Positions 1 to 10,279 of a DNA stretch of 52,558 nt are shown piece by piece. Within the stretch, counting starts at the first letter, position 1. Each line of letters starts with the position of its first letter. The notes beneath the pieces were generated by a model. It did not search any database and was not told where the DNA came from. It worked only from the letters and a program-made list of their open reading frames with translations. A program made the position numbers and the translations under genes. The DNA comes from Alphaproteobacteria bacterium. GTDB taxonomy: Bacteria > Pseudomonadota > Alphaproteobacteria > JAGOMX01. The stretch lies in contig JAGOMX010000009.1 of NCBI GenBank assembly GCA_017993335.1, positions 1-52,558 of the forward strand, read 5' to 3'.

Positions 1-629
1 GTATAGGATATCTCCCAGAGGAGAAAATTACTGATGCGTTTTTCGCCACTAGTCCGGATCAGAATATCCGGCAAGGGAATATGCGCCGTTGACAGGTTGC
101 GCGTGATTAATTCCGGTGTAATGTCAGCAGGCATTATCTCTCCCGCGTTTACTTGCAAGGCTAGTCTTTGAGCCGTTAGGGCGATGTCTGCTTGACTGCC
201 GTAATTTAAGGCAATGGTCATAAAAAATTTAGAATTATTGGCTGTTCGTGCTTCTGCCGATTCAACCATGGCCAAAACTTTTGCATTCAGACCCTCGCGC
301 ATCCCGATGAACTTAAGGCAAATGCCATTGGCATGAATGTCGTTCATTTGTTTTTTTATGGAATAACAAATCAAATGCATTAAGCCTGTGATTTCCTCCG
401 GGGGGCGGTTTTTGTTTTCGGTGGAAAAAGCGTATACGGTTAAGTATCGAATACCTAAGTCTCGTAAGGCTTCTGATGTTCGGTGTAAGGCTTTAACGCC
501 CTGGCGATGACCCTCTAAAGAGGGGAGGCCATGATGTTTCGCCCACCTGCGATTGCCATCCATAATAATGGCTATATGTTGAGGCATAGGGCTGTGCGGA
601 TCTATGCAATGTTGCGCAGGTGGGTTCAT
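1..629 (-). CDS. uppS: Isoprenyl transferase / undecaprenyl diphosphate synthase (partial, 3' end outside window)
   Basis: Makes undecaprenyl diphosphate, the lipid carrier for peptidoglycan and surface polysaccharide synthesis, by cis-addition of isopentenyl diphosphate to farnesyl diphosphate. About 209 codons are present and the reading frame runs off the left edge. The family signature MDGNRRWAK lies near the N-terminus (Asp24 is the expected catalytic residue) and the conserved RTSGE-x-R-x-SNFLLW block is encoded at about positions 20-60. The ATG at 629 is the first in frame; an internal ATG 14 codons later (MPQHIAIIMDG) would also fit the family. It starts 23 bp after frr in the same direction, as in the usual pyrH-frr-uppS cluster. 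Identification is from motifs and is secure; only the start is uncertain. Confidence 0.95.
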   Translation of the reverse strand, partial: MNPPAQHCIDPHSPMPQHIAIIMDGNRRWAKHHGLPSLEGHRQGVKALHRTSEALRDLGIRYLTVYAFSTENKNRPPEEITGLMHLICYSIKKQMNDIHANGICLKFIGMREGLNAKVLAMVESAEARTANNSKFFMTIALNYGSQADIALTAQRLALQVNAGEIMPADITPELITRNLSTAHIPLPDILIRTSGEKRISNFLLWEISY

Positions 630-652
630 AAGAAATACTCTTTTATTATACT

Positions 653-1210
653 TTAAACTTGCATAATATCTTTTTCTTTTAAGGCTAAATCTTCATCAAT
701 ATGCTTGATGAACGTATCGGTAAGCTCTTGGACTTCATCCGCATAGCGGTGATGTTCATCTTCTGGCAGGGAGGCTTCTTTTTCCATTTTCTTTAAGGCT
801 TCCATACCATCCCGACGTACATTACGAATGGCAACACGAGCATTTTCCGCATATTTCTTCGCGATCTTTGTCATTTCAATGCGGCGTTCCTGACTGAGTT
901 CTGGCAAGGGAATGCGGATTAATTGTCCGTCTGCCATAGGGTTTAAGCCTAGACCAGATTCACGAATAGATTTTTCGACGCTGGCGACCATGGATTTATC
1001 CCATACTTGAACCGTCAGAAGTCTGGCTTCTGGGGCGCTAATCGTTCCCACAGAGGTGAGGGCCATTTTTGATCCATAAGCATCAACCATGACCGGTTCG
1101 AGTAAAGCAATGGAAGCTCGTCCCGTGCGTAGGCCGGCGAACTCTCTATGTAAAGCATCCTGGGTGGATTGCATGCGTTTTTTTAAATCACTGATTAAGG
1201 CTTTTGGCAT
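653..1210 (-). CDS. frr: Ribosome recycling factor
   Basis: Splits the post-termination ribosome together with EF-G so that subunits can be reused. The product is 185 residues, the normal family length, and shows the typical arrangement: an N-terminal helix leading to EFAGLRTGRAS, the central beta domain with PEARLLTVQVWD and IRIPLPELSQERR, then a long charged helix (KYAENARVAIRNVRRDGMEALKK). It lies 27 bp downstream of pyrH and 23 bp upstream of uppS on the same strand, so the three are probably co-transcribed. Nothing unusual is visible. Confidence 0.97.
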   Translation of the reverse strand: MPKALISDLKKRMQSTQDALHREFAGLRTGRASIALLEPVMVDAYGSKMALTSVGTISAPEARLLTVQVWDKSMVASVEKSIRESGLGLNPMADGQLIRIPLPELSQERRIEMTKIAKKYAENARVAIRNVRRDGMEALKKMEKEASLPEDEHHRYADEVQELTDTFIKHIDEDLALKEKDIMQV

Positions 1211-1237
1211 GTAAAAACTCCGTTTATTTTTTTCAGT

Positions 1238-1963
1238 TTAATTGTGGACAAGGGTGAATTTTCCCTCGCCTTTTAATGTTTTTAAAATGTTACCCGGTTG
1301 TAGTATGGAAAAGACAACAATCGGCATATGATTATCCCGCGCTAAAGCCAGGGCAGGGGCGTCCATCACACGCAAATTATCCTGTAAGGCTTGGCTGTAT
1401 GTGATCGAGCTGTAGTGTACAGCCATGGTTTGCTTATGGGGATCTGCGGAATAGACACCATCAACCTTGGTTCCTTTCAGCAAAACATCGCACGCCATTT
1501 CAGACGCCCGTAAAGCCGCCGTCGTATCCGTTGTAAAATAAGGATTTCCCGTGCCGGCTGCAAATATAACGACGCGCCCTTTTTCCAGATGGCGTACGGC
1601 CCGTCTGCGGATATAAGACTCACTGACGGTTTGCATGGGGATTGCCGACATCACGCGGGTGCTGACATCGATCTTTTCCAGGGCATCTTGTAAGGCTAAA
1701 GCATTAATTACCGTGGCGAGCATTCCCATATAATCGGATGTGGATCTCTCCATCCCCTCAAGGGCGCCTTCCACACCACGAAAAATATTGCCGCCCCCAA
1801 TGACGAGACATACTTCATAACCAGTGTCTCGGACTTCTTTGATGTCCTGTGCGATGCGTAAAATGAAAGAGGGGCATATTCCATAAGCATTATCCCCGGC
1901 CAAGGCCTCACCTGATAATTTAATCATTACACGTTTATAGGATATATTTTTCGATATGGTCAT
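1238..1963 (-). CDS. pyrH: Uridylate (UMP) kinase
   Basis: Phosphorylates UMP to UDP in pyrimidine nucleotide synthesis; bacterial PyrH is a hexameric amino-acid-kinase-fold enzyme. The 241-residue protein has the N-terminal KLSGEAL phosphate-binding motif, the glycine-rich [10 protein letters not shown] segment, [19 protein letters not shown] and the [18 protein letters not shown] nucleotide-binding region. Length and motif order match the family. It is the first gene of a pyrH-frr-uppS run. Upstream, on the side of tsf, a MITE-like element and a tsf terminator separate it from rpsB-tsf, so it probably has its own promoter (inference). Confidence 0.97.
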   Translation of the reverse strand: MTISKNISYKRVMIKLSGEALAGDNAYGICPSFILRIAQDIKEVRDTGYEVCLVIGGGNIFRGVEGALEGMERSTSDYMGMLATVINALALQDALEKIDVSTRVMSAIPMQTVSESYIRRRAVRHLEKGRVVIFAAGTGNPYFTTDTTAALRASEMACDVLLKGTKVDGVYSADPHKQTMAVHYSSITYSQALQDNLRVMDAPALALARDNHMPIVVFSILQPGNILKTLKGEGKFTLVHN

Positions 1964-2064
1964 GACCGGTTATGAACTCCTCTTTAGGTAAAACGCGTGA
2001 GTATTCTCACAATTAAACAGTTCAGGCTTATTTTAGAAGCTCATTCTAACCAATCAACACAAAA

Positions 2065-2078
2065 AAAACACGTGTTTT
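2065..2078. other. 14-bp perfect palindrome followed by T runs, upstream of pyrH
   Basis: AAAACACGTGTTTT is self-complementary and has A-rich and T-rich tracts on either side, so either strand could form a short stem with a T tail. It could be a weak bidirectional terminator or a protein-binding site. The evidence is the sequence symmetry alone. The remainder of the 1964-2138 stretch shows nothing I can assign. Confidence 0.3.
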
Positions 2079-2138
2079 ATTTTTCTTTTTTTTGTAACAG
2101 GCATGCTCAACATGAACAAAGTCAAAATAACGGGTAAA

Positions 2139-2360
2139 CAGGGCCTACGCATGAAAAATACACAGAACCTGTCACACCTGCGAAGGCAGGTGTCCAGCGC
2201 AACAAAGTGCTGCACAGCAGCTCTCCCTTTATTTCAATGCCACAGAAGCAAGTAAATATTGAGCCTCTTCGAGGCACATGTTGCGCTGGACACCTGCCTT
2301 CGCAGGTGTGACAGGTGTGGGAGGTGCTTCCTCTCTTAAATTTTTCATGCGTAGGCCCTG
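2139..2360. mobile_element. 222-bp MITE-like element with 21-bp terminal inverted repeats (same family as the 14199 cassette)
   Basis: The two ends are perfect 21-bp inverted repeats (2139-2159 and 2340-2360; each begins CAGGGCCTACGCATG when read inwards). The interior is a long hairpin in which CCTGTCACACCTGCG near the left pairs with its complement near the right. The 10 bp outside the left end (AACGGGTAAA, 2129-2138) and outside the right end (GACGGGCAAA, 2361-2370) match at 8 of 10 positions, as expected for an old target-site duplication. No open reading frame is present. It fills most of the 486-bp space between tsf and pyrH. Its ends match those of the larger cargo-bearing element at 14199-16123. 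Confidence 0.8.
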
Positions 2361-2397
2361 GACGGGCAAATAATATTATAGGCTGAAAATAGTATGA

Positions 2398-2427
2398 ATA
2401 AAAAAAGACTCCCGATAAAGGGAGCCT
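2398..2427 (-). terminator. Intrinsic terminator downstream of tsf
   Basis: Read on the minus strand, GCTCCC and GGGAGT form a stem around a six-base loop and are followed by a run of seven T residues. It lies about 25 bp after the tsf stop codon and should end the rpsB-tsf transcript before the repeat element and pyrH. Confidence 0.75.
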
Positions 2428-2449
2428 TTTTAAACCGGACGACGGATAT

Positions 2450-3376
2450 CTACTTGGAAAGCTGAGCTGCTACTTCTGCAGCAAAGTCAGTTTCTTGCTT
2501 TTCAATGCCTTCACCCAACGCATAGCGGATGAAACCTTTCAGCTTAATCTCAGAGCCCAGTTCTTTTGCGGCATCCTGGATAATATCCTTCACGCGCTTT
2601 TCTGGATTCATAACGAATTCTTGTTCTGTCAAAACCACTTGCTCATAGAATTTGCGCATGCGGCCTTCGATCATCTTGTCCAAAAATTCAGCAGGTTTAC
2701 CGGAAGCCTTGGCCATATCTTCATGAACAGCACGTTCTTTAGCTACCGCTTGAGGGTCCATGTCTTCGATAAATGAAGCCTGAGGATTTGTTGCCGCGAT
2801 ATGCATGGCAATTTGACGACCTAGATCGTTCAATTTGCTAGAATTTGCGGCTGATTCTAGTGCCACAAGCACACCAATTTTACCGATGGAATCTGCCACC
2901 TGGTTGTGAATATAGCTAGCCACTAGACCATTGGAAACTTCGAGGACGTCGCAACGACGCATATTCATGTTTTCGCCGATAGTCGCAATTAAATGTGTAA
3001 GTTGTGCTTCACATGTATTGGAAGTGCCTGGGTATGCCGCAGCCTTCAAGGAGTCTAGATCTGCACCGCTGTTGACCGCAATTTTAGCCACATTCGAAAC
3101 GAAAGATTGGAAATCATCGTTACGTGCGATAAAGTCTGTTTCTGCGTTAACTTCAACCAAGGCACCTTTGTTTCCTGATGTGGACGCGCCGACCAAGCCT
3201 TCTGCTGCAACGCGGCTTGCTTTTTTCGAAGCTGCCGCTAGGCCTTTTTTGCGTAGCCAATCTGCGGCATTTTCTACATCGCCTGCTGATTCGGATAGGG
3301 CTTTTTTACAATCCATCATACCTGCGCCCGTGCGGTCGCGAAGTTCTTTCACCATTGCTGCTGTAATTGTTGACAT
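2450..3376 (-). CDS. tsf: Translation elongation factor Ts
   Basis: Nucleotide exchange factor that regenerates EF-Tu-GTP. The 308-residue protein has the N-terminal UBA-like segment [20 protein letters not shown] (about residues 9-28) that contacts EF-Tu, followed by the [14 protein letters not shown] motif (about 78-91) and two core subdomains. Size is normal for alphaproteobacterial EF-Ts. It follows rpsB in the same direction with a 149-bp spacer containing a strong hairpin, and it ends at an intrinsic terminator. Confidence 0.97.
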   Translation of the reverse strand: MSTITAAMVKELRDRTGAGMMDCKKALSESAGDVENAADWLRKKGLAAASKKASRVAAEGLVGASTSGNKGALVEVNAETDFIARNDDFQSFVSNVAKIAVNSGADLDSLKAAAYPGTSNTCEAQLTHLIATIGENMNMRRCDVLEVSNGLVASYIHNQVADSIGKIGVLVALESAANSSKLNDLGRQIAMHIAATNPQASFIEDMDPQAVAKERAVHEDMAKASGKPAEFLDKMIEGRMRKFYEQVVLTEQEFVMNPEKRVKDIIQDAAKELGSEIKLKGFIRYALGEGIEKQETDFAAEVAAQLSK

Positions 3377-3455
3377 ATTGTGTTCCTTTTATTTTCTATC
3401 GTTTAAGTATAGTTCCCAGCTGTGGGGATCGGTTCTTAGAAAAAGTTAGGCAATA

Positions 3456-3495
3456 AACCCATCTGGAATCTGTAAACAGACTTACCAGATGGGTT
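3456..3495 (-). promoter_or_regulatory. Strong hairpin in the rpsB-tsf spacer (attenuator or processing site)
   Basis: An 11-bp perfect stem (AACCCATCTGG with CCAGATGGGTT) encloses a second smaller stem (TCTGT with ACAGA). On the minus strand it is followed only by TATTGCC, not a real T tract, so full termination is doubtful. Its position between rpsB and tsf suggests partial attenuation or an RNase processing site that sets the ratio of the two products. Function is inferred from structure and position. Confidence 0.55.
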
Positions 3496-3525
3496 GATCT
3501 TTGCTTAACCGAAATTGCCTTTGAT

Positions 3526-4464
3526 TTAGGCTTCTTTCTTTTCCGCAGCAGGTTTAGACTTTGTTGCTGTTGTTTTGGCCGCTGGTTTTTTCTCAGAAGC
3601 AGCCGCTTTTTTCGCAGGTTCTTTCTTTTCTGCTTCTGCAGCTACTGGCTTTTTCTCGGTTTTTGCAGCAGGCTTGTCAGCTTTCTTTTCTGCCTTCGGA
3701 GCTGAAAACTGAATCGCTTCTAATTCGCTAGCTGGAAGTTCAGAAGACTCACCCAAATCAATGCCAGCCGCAGCCATTTGATCGCTTAAGCCATTCAAAA
3801 TAGCGCTTGCAAAAAGGTCGCAGAAGAAACGTATGGAACGAAGAGCATCATCGTTACCTGGAACCGGGAAGTCGATGTCAGTTGGATCAGAGTTACTGTC
3901 GACGATACCCACAATCGGCAAACCAAGTTTGCGAGCTTCTTTAATGGCTGTCGCTTCCTTGTTGGTGTCGATAATAAACAGTAAGTTTGGCGTGCCGCCC
4001 ATCTCACGAATACCACCGATAGCTAATTCTAGCTTATCTTTTTCGCGGGTCAGTTGAAGAATTTCTTTCTTTGTCAGTCCCTTTTCAGGATTGTTCAATA
4101 ATTCTTCATATTCTCCCAAGCGCTTGATAGAGCGAGAAACCGTTTTCCAGTTGGTCATCATGCCGCCAAGCCAGCGGTGGTTAACGTAGTGCTGGCCACA
4201 ACGCTTTGCGGCTTCCGCAATAGCTTCAGAGGCGGCTGGCTTTGTGCCAACAAACAAAACACGTCCGCCCTTGGCAACGGTTTCTTGAACGGCGCGTAAA
4301 GCGGATTCCAACATAGGGAATGTTTTTTCCAGGTTAATCACGTGTACATTATTCCGTACGCCAAACAAATAGGGCTCCATACGTGGATTCCAACGGCGTG
4401 GGTGATGTCCAAAGTGTATGCCAGCTTCTAGCATCTGGCGCATAGTAAAGGTAGGTATAGCCAT
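3526..4464 (-). CDS. rpsB: 30S ribosomal protein S2 with long Lys/Ala-rich C-terminal tail
   Basis: Small-subunit ribosomal protein. The first ~245 residues are a standard S2 core: [23 protein letters not shown] at the N-terminus, [25 protein letters not shown] and the [22 protein letters not shown] block. Residues from about 246 to 312 form an unusual low-complexity tail built of repeated KKPAA, EKKPAAK and AEKKEA units, highly positively charged and probably disordered. Extended S2 tails are known from alphaproteobacteria. It heads the rpsB-tsf operon and is divergent from clpP. Confidence 0.96.
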   Translation of the reverse strand: MAIPTFTMRQMLEAGIHFGHHPRRWNPRMEPYLFGVRNNVHVINLEKTFPMLESALRAVQETVAKGGRVLFVGTKPAASEAIAEAAKRCGQHYVNHRWLGGMMTNWKTVSRSIKRLGEYEELLNNPEKGLTKKEILQLTREKDKLELAIGGIREMGGTPNLLFIIDTNKEATAIKEARKLGLPIVGIVDSNSDPTDIDFPVPGNDDALRSIRFFCDLFASAILNGLSDQMAAAGIDLGESSELPASELEAIQFSAPKAEKKADKPAAKTEKKPVAAEAEKKEPAKKAAASEKKPAAKTTATKSKPAAEKKEA

Positions 4465-4710
4465 TTAATTTCTCCTATTCCGGTTATATCCTCCGCAGGG
4501 TTTGCCTAAAGGCACCGGAGCGATCAGCAAATGCTGGCGCTTTACCTGCGTGTGTTTTAGATTTTTTGTATAGCCCTTTTTGATCCTTTATACAAGCATT
4601 TTCCTGTATAAATGCAGGGTGAAAATCATTTTTAGAGAAAAAATCACTCTTGCAAATTCATTCTGGCTATGGGACGGTACAAAATGAAGAATTTCGCAGC
4701 GGAGAAAACT

Positions 4711-5337
4711 ATGAACGATATGATGAGCGTCTATAATAACACATTAGTGCCAATGGTTGTGGAGCAGACCAATCGTGGTGAGAGGTCTTACGATATTTTT
4801 TCACGTCTTTTGAAGGAACGGATTATTTTTTTAACCGGTCCTATTAATGACGATGTTTCCAGTTTGATTTGTGCGCAGTTCTTGTTTTTGGAATCGGAAA
4901 ACCCCAATAAAGACATATGGCTGTATATCAATAGCCCTGGCGGTGCGGTAACAGCAGCGATGGCGATGTTTGATACGATGCGCTATATCAAGCCCGAGGT
5001 TCGTACGTTATGTATGGGGCAGGCGGCTTCTGCTGGGTCTTTGATGTTGACGGCGGGTGCGAAGGGTAAACGTTATGCCTTGCCCAATTCCCGTGTCATG
5101 ATTCACCAACCTTTAGGCGGTGCACAAGGTCAGGCCACAGACATCGAGATTCATGCCCGTGAGATTCTGTCCATCCGTGCTCGTTTAAATCAGATTTATG
5201 CGGATTGCACAGGGCAAAAGCTTGAGGTGATTGAAAAGGTCATGGAAAGAGACAAGTTCTTGTCACCTGTGGAGGCCATGGAATTCGGGCTTATTGATGA
5301 AATCATTGACTCTAGACCCATGGATGTGGCAGCTTAG
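4711..5337 (+). CDS. clpP: ATP-dependent Clp protease proteolytic subunit
   Basis: Serine protease subunit that forms the two-ring chamber degrading proteins delivered by ClpX or ClpA. With the start chosen here it has 208 residues, the family size; an upstream in-frame ATG at 4669 would add 14 residues ([14 protein letters not shown]) that do not resemble ClpP. The ATG at 4711 is preceded by GGAG. Family core begins [23 protein letters not shown]; the catalytic triad is Ser107 in GQAASAGS, His132 in MIHQPLGG and Asp181 in MERDKFLS. A terminator follows directly, so clpX, the usual partner, is probably transcribed separately although adjacent. Confidence 0.95.
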   Translation: MNDMMSVYNNTLVPMVVEQTNRGERSYDIFSRLLKERIIFLTGPINDDVSSLICAQFLFLESENPNKDIWLYINSPGGAVTAAMAMFDTMRYIKPEVRTLCMGQAASAGSLMLTAGAKGKRYALPNSRVMIHQPLGGAQGQATDIEIHAREILSIRARLNQIYADCTGQKLEVIEKVMERDKFLSPVEAMEFGLIDEIIDSRPMDVAA

Positions 5338-5377
5338 TTTAAATTTTCGCCTTAAAAATCCTAGTGTTATGGATTTA

Positions 5378-5400
5378 TCCAGTGAAACTGGGGTTTTTTT
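5378..5400 (+). terminator. Intrinsic terminator after clpP
   Basis: CCAGT and ACTGG form a five-pair stem around GAA and are followed at once by GG and seven T residues. It sits about 40 bp after the clpP stop codon and 110 bp before clpX. Confidence 0.7.
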
Positions 5401-5511
5401 GGCAATTAATGAAGTTTTGTTAACGGTTTTTTCATCCCCAGAGTGGATACTGTAAATAAGAGGATTGTTTTCTCATGGTTGCAACGCATCTAGGATGAAC
5501 AGGAATATAAT

Positions 5512-6780
5512 ATGAGCAAGCCAAGCGAAGGCGACAACAAAGGATTACTTCATTGCTCTTTCTGCGGAAAGAGTCAACATGAAGTTAAAAAATTAATTGC
5601 TGGGCCCACCGTTTTCATATGCGATGAGTGTGTAGATTTATGTACAGACATTATCCGCGAAGAGAAAAAAATTGAACACCGTGATGAAAATGCAGGTGTG
5701 CCAATTCCAAGTAAAATCTCGGAGGTCTTGGATGAGTATGTAGTCGGTCAGCAACATGCCAAGCGTGTTCTATCCGTTGCCGTATATAACCATTATAAAC
5801 GTATTGAAGCCAGTGCCGATTCCGATGTGGAATTAGCCAAGTCCAATATTATGCTTGTGGGTCCTACAGGTTGCGGTAAGACGTTACTTGCTCAAACGCT
5901 GGCGCGGATTATTGATGTGCCCTTTACCATTGCCGATGCCACAACGCTGACAGAGGCAGGTTATGTAGGTGAAGACGTTGAAAACATTATTCTTAAGCTT
6001 TTGCAGGCTGCCGACTATAATGTGGAAAAGGCTCAAAAAGGTATCGTTTATATAGACGAGGTCGACAAAATATCCCGCAAGTCTGACAATCCTTCGATTA
6101 CCCGTGACGTATCGGGTGAGGGTGTGCAACAGGCCTTGTTGAAAATCATGGAAGGTACAGTCGCTTCTGTGCCGCCTCAAGGTGGCCGTAAGCATCCGCA
6201 GCAAGAATTCTTGCAGGTGGACACGACGAATATCCTCTTTATTTGTGGCGGTGCCTTTGCGGGTCTTGAAAAGATTATCAGTGAGCGTGGTAAGGGGCAA
6301 TCCTTAGGCTTTGGTGCCGAAGTAAAGGGTCCTGAAAGCCGTAATACGGGTGAAATTTTAAGAGGCGTTGAGCCAGAAGACTTATTGCGTTTTGGCTTGA
6401 TTCCAGAATTTGTCGGGCGTCTGCCGGTGGTGGCGACGTTAGATGACCTGGATGAAGATGCCTTGGTTCGCATATTAACGGAACCTAAAAATGCGCTTGT
6501 GAAGCAATATCAAAAACTCTTTGAAATGGAAAATGTAAAGTTAGAATTTACAAAGAATGCTTTGAAAGAAATTGCGAAAAAAGCGATAGAGCGTAAAACG
6601 GGTGCTCGTGGTTTAAGGTCTATCCTGGAAGGATTGCTGTTAGAGTCTATGTATTTCTTGCCTGGTCAGGAAAACGTTGTGGAAGTTGTCGTCAATAAAG
6701 AGGTCGTTTTAGGTGACGGTCAGCCATTGATGATTTATGGAAAGAATGAGTCGACAGACGAGCGTAAGGCTGGTAAATAA
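5512..6780 (+). CDS. clpX: ATP-dependent Clp protease ATP-binding subunit ClpX
   Basis: AAA+ unfoldase that recognises tagged substrates and threads them into ClpP. The 422-residue protein begins with the C4 zinc-binding domain (Cys15, Cys18, Cys37, Cys40), followed by the AAA+ module with Walker A GPTGCGKT (Lys123), Walker [11 protein letters not shown], the RKSDN/SVPPQGG pore and sensor segments, a helical IGF-type loop region and sensor 2 KTGARGLR. Length is normal. It lies between clpP and lon on the same strand, the classical alphaproteobacterial protease cluster. Confidence 0.98.
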   Translation: MSKPSEGDNKGLLHCSFCGKSQHEVKKLIAGPTVFICDECVDLCTDIIREEKKIEHRDENAGVPIPSKISEVLDEYVVGQQHAKRVLSVAVYNHYKRIEASADSDVELAKSNIMLVGPTGCGKTLLAQTLARIIDVPFTIADATTLTEAGYVGEDVENIILKLLQAADYNVEKAQKGIVYIDEVDKISRKSDNPSITRDVSGEGVQQALLKIMEGTVASVPPQGGRKHPQQEFLQVDTTNILFICGGAFAGLEKIISERGKGQSLGFGAEVKGPESRNTGEILRGVEPEDLLRFGLIPEFVGRLPVVATLDDLDEDALVRILTEPKNALVKQYQKLFEMENVKLEFTKNALKEIAKKAIERKTGARGLRSILEGLLLESMYFLPGQENVVEVVVNKEVVLGDGQPLMIYGKNESTDERKAGK

Positions 6781-6934
6781 GAACTAGCCAGTAATTTCTG
6801 GTCCGAAATTTTTAAATAGAGGACGAGAATGAAAAAGTGAAGAGGGTGGGTGTGCCGTCTTCTTCAGCTTTTTTTTTGTAGTGAATACCTCTTTTAAAAA
6901 TTTCTTGTACGTGCATTATGAATGAGGTAGTCAA

Positions 6935-9364
6935 TTGTCCAAATCTAAACAGTTAGAATTGCCCAATGGGATTCTATATCCGGTATTGCCTCTAAGGGAT
7001 ATCGTTGTTTTTCCGCATATGATTGCGCCGCTTTTTGTTGGCCGCTCGAAATCCGTCAAGGCGCTAGAAAGCGTTATGGAAAAAGATCAAAAAATATTAT
7101 TGGTAACGCAGAAAGACTCGAGCAAAGAAGAGGTCGATTCGCGGGATCTTTATTCCATGGGAACCTTAGGGACTATACTCCAGCTGCTTAAATTACCTGA
7201 TGGTACAGTAAAAGTATTGGTCGAGGGAACTGGACGTGCGCAGATCTTAAGGTATGCGGGAAAAAAAGATTTCTTTGAAGCGTTTGCTGAACCTCCCGCG
7301 GAAGAGGAAGGGGATTCCGCAACTGTACAGGCCCTCATGCGGACAACGATTACTCAATTTGAGCAGTATGTAAAGTTGAGCGGAAAGGTTGCTCCCGATG
7401 TGGTGCAAACCATTGCAAAAATTGTTTCTCCAGGCAAATGTGCAGATAGTATTGCGGCACACATCACTTTAAAGATTACACAAAAACAAAGTCTTTTGGA
7501 GATTGTAAACGTAACGGATCGCCTGGAAAAGATATGCGGCTTGTTAGAGGCTGAAATTGGCGTTTTGCAAACGGAGCGTAAAATCCGCAAGCGTGTAAAG
7601 CGCCAAATGGAAAAATCCCAAAAAGAATATTATCTGCGCGAGCAAATGTCAGCCATTCAAAAAGAATTAGGCGAGAATGAAGATGGCGTGGATGAGATCG
7701 CGCAGTTTGAAGATCGTATTAAAAAGACAAAACTTTCAAAAGAAGCGCAAACCCGTGCATTCGCGGAAGTGAAGAAGTTGCGTCATATGAGCCCGATGTC
7801 TTCGGAGGCTACCGTTGTTCGTAATTATTTAGATTGGATGTTGGATATTCCATGGAAAAAACGTTCCACGGTCAAAAATGATTTAAAGCATGCCCGCAAA
7901 ATTCTAGATGAGGATCATTTTGGTCTAGAAAAAGTTAAAGAGCGTATTCTAGAATATTTGGCTGTGCAAAAGCGTGTGGGAATTGTAAAAGGGCCGATAC
8001 TTTGCCTGGTAGGTCCTCCAGGCGTGGGGAAGACCTCTTTAGGTAAATCTGTTGCGCGGGCAACGGGCCGTGAATTTGTCCGGATGTCGTTAGGTGGTAT
8101 CCGTGACGAGGCTGAAATAAGAGGCCATCGTCGCACCTACATTGGTTCTATGCCGGGAAAAATTATACAAGGCATGAAAAAGGCTGGAAAATCGAACCCG
8201 CTATTCTTGCTCGACGAGATTGATAAGCTGGGTGCAGACTGGCGCGGGGATCCGTCTTCGGCTTTGTTGGAGGTCTTGGATCCGGAACAAAACACCACAT
8301 TTAACGATCATTATCTAGAGGTAGATTATGATTTATCTGATGTGATGTTTGTGACGACTGCGAACAGTTATGATATGCCGCAACCTTTGTTGGATCGTAT
8401 GGAAATTATTCGTATTCCCGGTTATACAGAGGATGAAAAGGTTGAGATCTGCAAGCGTCATTTAATTCCGAAGCAACTGGGCCTAAGCGGTCTGAGTGAT
8501 AAAGAACTGACCATTGGTGAGGACGTCTTGCATAGTCTCGTTCGGCGTTATACCCGTGAAGCCGGTGTTCGTAGCCTGGAGAGAGAAATTGCTAACCTGT
8601 GCCGGAAAGCTATAAAGGAGATCGTCTCTGGGGATGTCAAATCTTTAGAAATCACCAACGAAAACTTGGAAAAATATGCAGGTGTGCCTCGATTCCAGTA
8701 TGGAATTACGGAAACAGAAGATCTCGTCGGTGTTACAACGGGGCTGGCCTGGACGGAGTTCGGTGGCGAGCTATTGTATATAGAAGCCGTCATGCTGCCG
8801 GGTAAAGGCAAGATGCAAATCACCGGCAAACTAGGTGAGGTGATGCAGGAGTCTATTCAAGCCGCAACGAGCTATGTGCGTTCGCGTTCAGTTGCCTATG
8901 GTATTATCCCGCCAACGTTTGAAAAGCGAGATATTCACGTGCACGTGCCTGAAGGGGCAACACCTAAAGACGGTCCATCTGCTGGTGTAGGGATGGCGAC
9001 GTCTATCATATCCGTGCTAACGGGTATTCCTGTGCGCAGAGATGTGGCGATGACTGGTGAGATCACTCTGCGGGGTCGTGTGTTGGCTATTGGTGGCTTA
9101 AAAGAAAAGCTACTGGCTGCCCATCGTGGTGGTATTAAAACGGTTATTATCCCCAAGGAAAACGAAAAAGATCTGCGGGATGTGCCGGATAATGTCAAGG
9201 CTGGCCTGACGATTATCTGTGTAGAACATGTAGATGAAGTCATCGATGTGGCTTTAGTACGCAAGCCCATACCTGTCATTTGGGAAGAAAAAGACGAAGC
9301 TGATAAGACGGCTAAGGATAAAACTTCCACGGATGACGATAACGACCAAATCACAAAGCATTAG
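6935..9364 (+). CDS. lon: Endopeptidase La (Lon protease)
   Basis: ATP-dependent homo-oligomeric protease for misfolded and regulatory proteins. The 809-residue product has the N-terminal LON substrate-binding domain ([14 protein letters not shown]), the AAA+ domain with Walker [10 protein letters not shown] (Lys366) and Walker [10 protein letters not shown], and the C-terminal serine-lysine protease domain with the catalytic Ser682 in PKDGPSAG and the expected Lys in GGLKEK about 43 residues later. The start is a TTG ([12 protein letters not shown]) preceded by GAGG; no better ATG exists. The last ~25 residues are acidic and charged. A hairpin follows the stop codon. Confidence 0.97.
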   Translation: MSKSKQLELPNGILYPVLPLRDIVVFPHMIAPLFVGRSKSVKALESVMEKDQKILLVTQKDSSKEEVDSRDLYSMGTLGTILQLLKLPDGTVKVLVEGTGRAQILRYAGKKDFFEAFAEPPAEEEGDSATVQALMRTTITQFEQYVKLSGKVAPDVVQTIAKIVSPGKCADSIAAHITLKITQKQSLLEIVNVTDRLEKICGLLEAEIGVLQTERKIRKRVKRQMEKSQKEYYLREQMSAIQKELGENEDGVDEIAQFEDRIKKTKLSKEAQTRAFAEVKKLRHMSPMSSEATVVRNYLDWMLDIPWKKRSTVKNDLKHARKILDEDHFGLEKVKERILEYLAVQKRVGIVKGPILCLVGPPGVGKTSLGKSVARATGREFVRMSLGGIRDEAEIRGHRRTYIGSMPGKIIQGMKKAGKSNPLFLLDEIDKLGADWRGDPSSALLEVLDPEQNTTFNDHYLEVDYDLSDVMFVTTANSYDMPQPLLDRMEIIRIPGYTEDEKVEICKRHLIPKQLGLSGLSDKELTIGEDVLHSLVRRYTREAGVRSLEREIANLCRKAIKEIVSGDVKSLEITNENLEKYAGVPRFQYGITETEDLVGVTTGLAWTEFGGELLYIEAVMLPGKGKMQITGKLGEVMQESIQAATSYVRSRSVAYGIIPPTFEKRDIHVHVPEGATPKDGPSAGVGMATSIISVLTGIPVRRDVAMTGEITLRGRVLAIGGLKEKLLAAHRGGIKTVIIPKENEKDLRDVPDNVKAGLTIICVEHVDEVIDVALVRKPIPVIWEEKDEADKTAKDKTSTDDDNDQITKH

Positions 9365-9372
9365 TAAATAGT

Positions 9373-9400
9373 GGGGCTGTAAATAGCCCCTCTATTTTAT
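9373..9400. terminator. Bidirectional terminator between lon and the methyltransferase gene
   Basis: GGGGCT (9373-9378) pairs with AGCCCC (9385-9390) around GTAAAT, with TCTATTTTA on the plus side and A-rich sequence on the other. It lies between two convergent genes and overlaps the stop codon region of the minus-strand gene, so it can serve both. Confidence 0.65.
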
Positions 9401-10198
9401 CTCAGGCTTTCTGGCTATCATGACAATGCGTTCACTTTGTGTTTCGGAAAATTCAGAGCCATCAATAGCGCAGGCTCCTAGCACCTCAAATCCATTCCTT
9501 TGAAGCATATCTTGCAGTTGGTTTACATTATAAACTTGCATAGTTTGTGAGCACATTAATCGTCTTGGTGCGCAGGATCCTTCCTGAATAAAAGTAGTAG
9601 TGAAGGATGCCAAAACACCGTTTGCGTTAATGGTGCTGTATTGAATATCTCGACTTTGAACATTTCCGTGGATGGCTTTTTGATCAAGGGTTAGTTTGGA
9701 AATGTTGTGGCCTTCCATTAGATAGCTTAAGTTAAAAATATCAAAAATATAAATGCCACCGACCTTTAAATTTTTGTGGATATTGGCCATAGCCTTTTCA
9801 AAATCGTCTTTCGATAAATGGCCTATGGCATGATAAATGGTGATGACGGCATCAAACTGTCCGTATTGACTGGTGCGCATATCCCCTTCGTGAAAGGGAA
9901 TATCCAAATCTTCGGCTTCGGCCTTTCTTTTTGCAACTTTCAGCATGTTGCGATTGATATCAGATCCGGTGACTTCATAGCCTTTCTTGTGAAGCCAAAA
10001 AACCTGAGAACCTGTACCACAAGTCAAATCCAACACGGTTTTTACGGAATATTTTTTCAGGATATTTTCTACGGTCTGATTTGTTTGCTTGGAATTTTCT
10101 TCATTAAAAGCGTCGTAATCTTCGGCGCTATGATCATAATGGGAAGCCTTAGAGCTCTCATGGGATGAAAAAGTTATCAACGTATACCCTCTACTCAT
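9392..10198 (-). CDS. Class I SAM-dependent methyltransferase
   Basis: Predicted small-molecule or macromolecule methyltransferase; the substrate cannot be told. The 268-residue protein has the Rossmann-fold SAM-binding motif I VLDLTCGTGSQVFWL (about residues 55-69), motif II acidic GSDINRNML, a GDMRT segment for adenine contact and FDAVITIYHAIGHL (motif IV region), then the KNLKVGGIYIFDIFNL strand typical of methyltransferase type 11/25 families. It is convergent with lon and shares its terminator. Upstream lies the YhcG cassette. No clear Shine-Dalgarno sequence precedes the ATG. The family call is firm, the function is not. Confidence 0.85.
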   Translation of the reverse strand: MSRGYTLITFSSHESSKASHYDHSAEDYDAFNEENSKQTNQTVENILKKYSVKTVLDLTCGTGSQVFWLHKKGYEVTGSDINRNMLKVAKRKAEAEDLDIPFHEGDMRTSQYGQFDAVITIYHAIGHLSKDDFEKAMANIHKNLKVGGIYIFDIFNLSYLMEGHNISKLTLDQKAIHGNVQSRDIQYSTINANGVLASFTTTFIQEGSCAPRRLMCSQTMQVYNVNQLQDMLQRNGFEVLGACAIDGSEFSETQSERIVMIARKPEIK

Positions 10199-10279
10199 TT
10201 AGAAATGACATGAACTATGGCCCCTATCTTAATGATTTAAGAAAGTATTTCAATAGAAAGAGTTTTAAAAATAGTCACG

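Noticed and set aside
4575-4672. Sigma32-like or sigma70 promoter for clpP
   Set aside because: Candidate boxes (TTGATC, TATAAA, CTTGCA, CTATGG) are present but their spacings (21 and 14) do not fit a convincing promoter.
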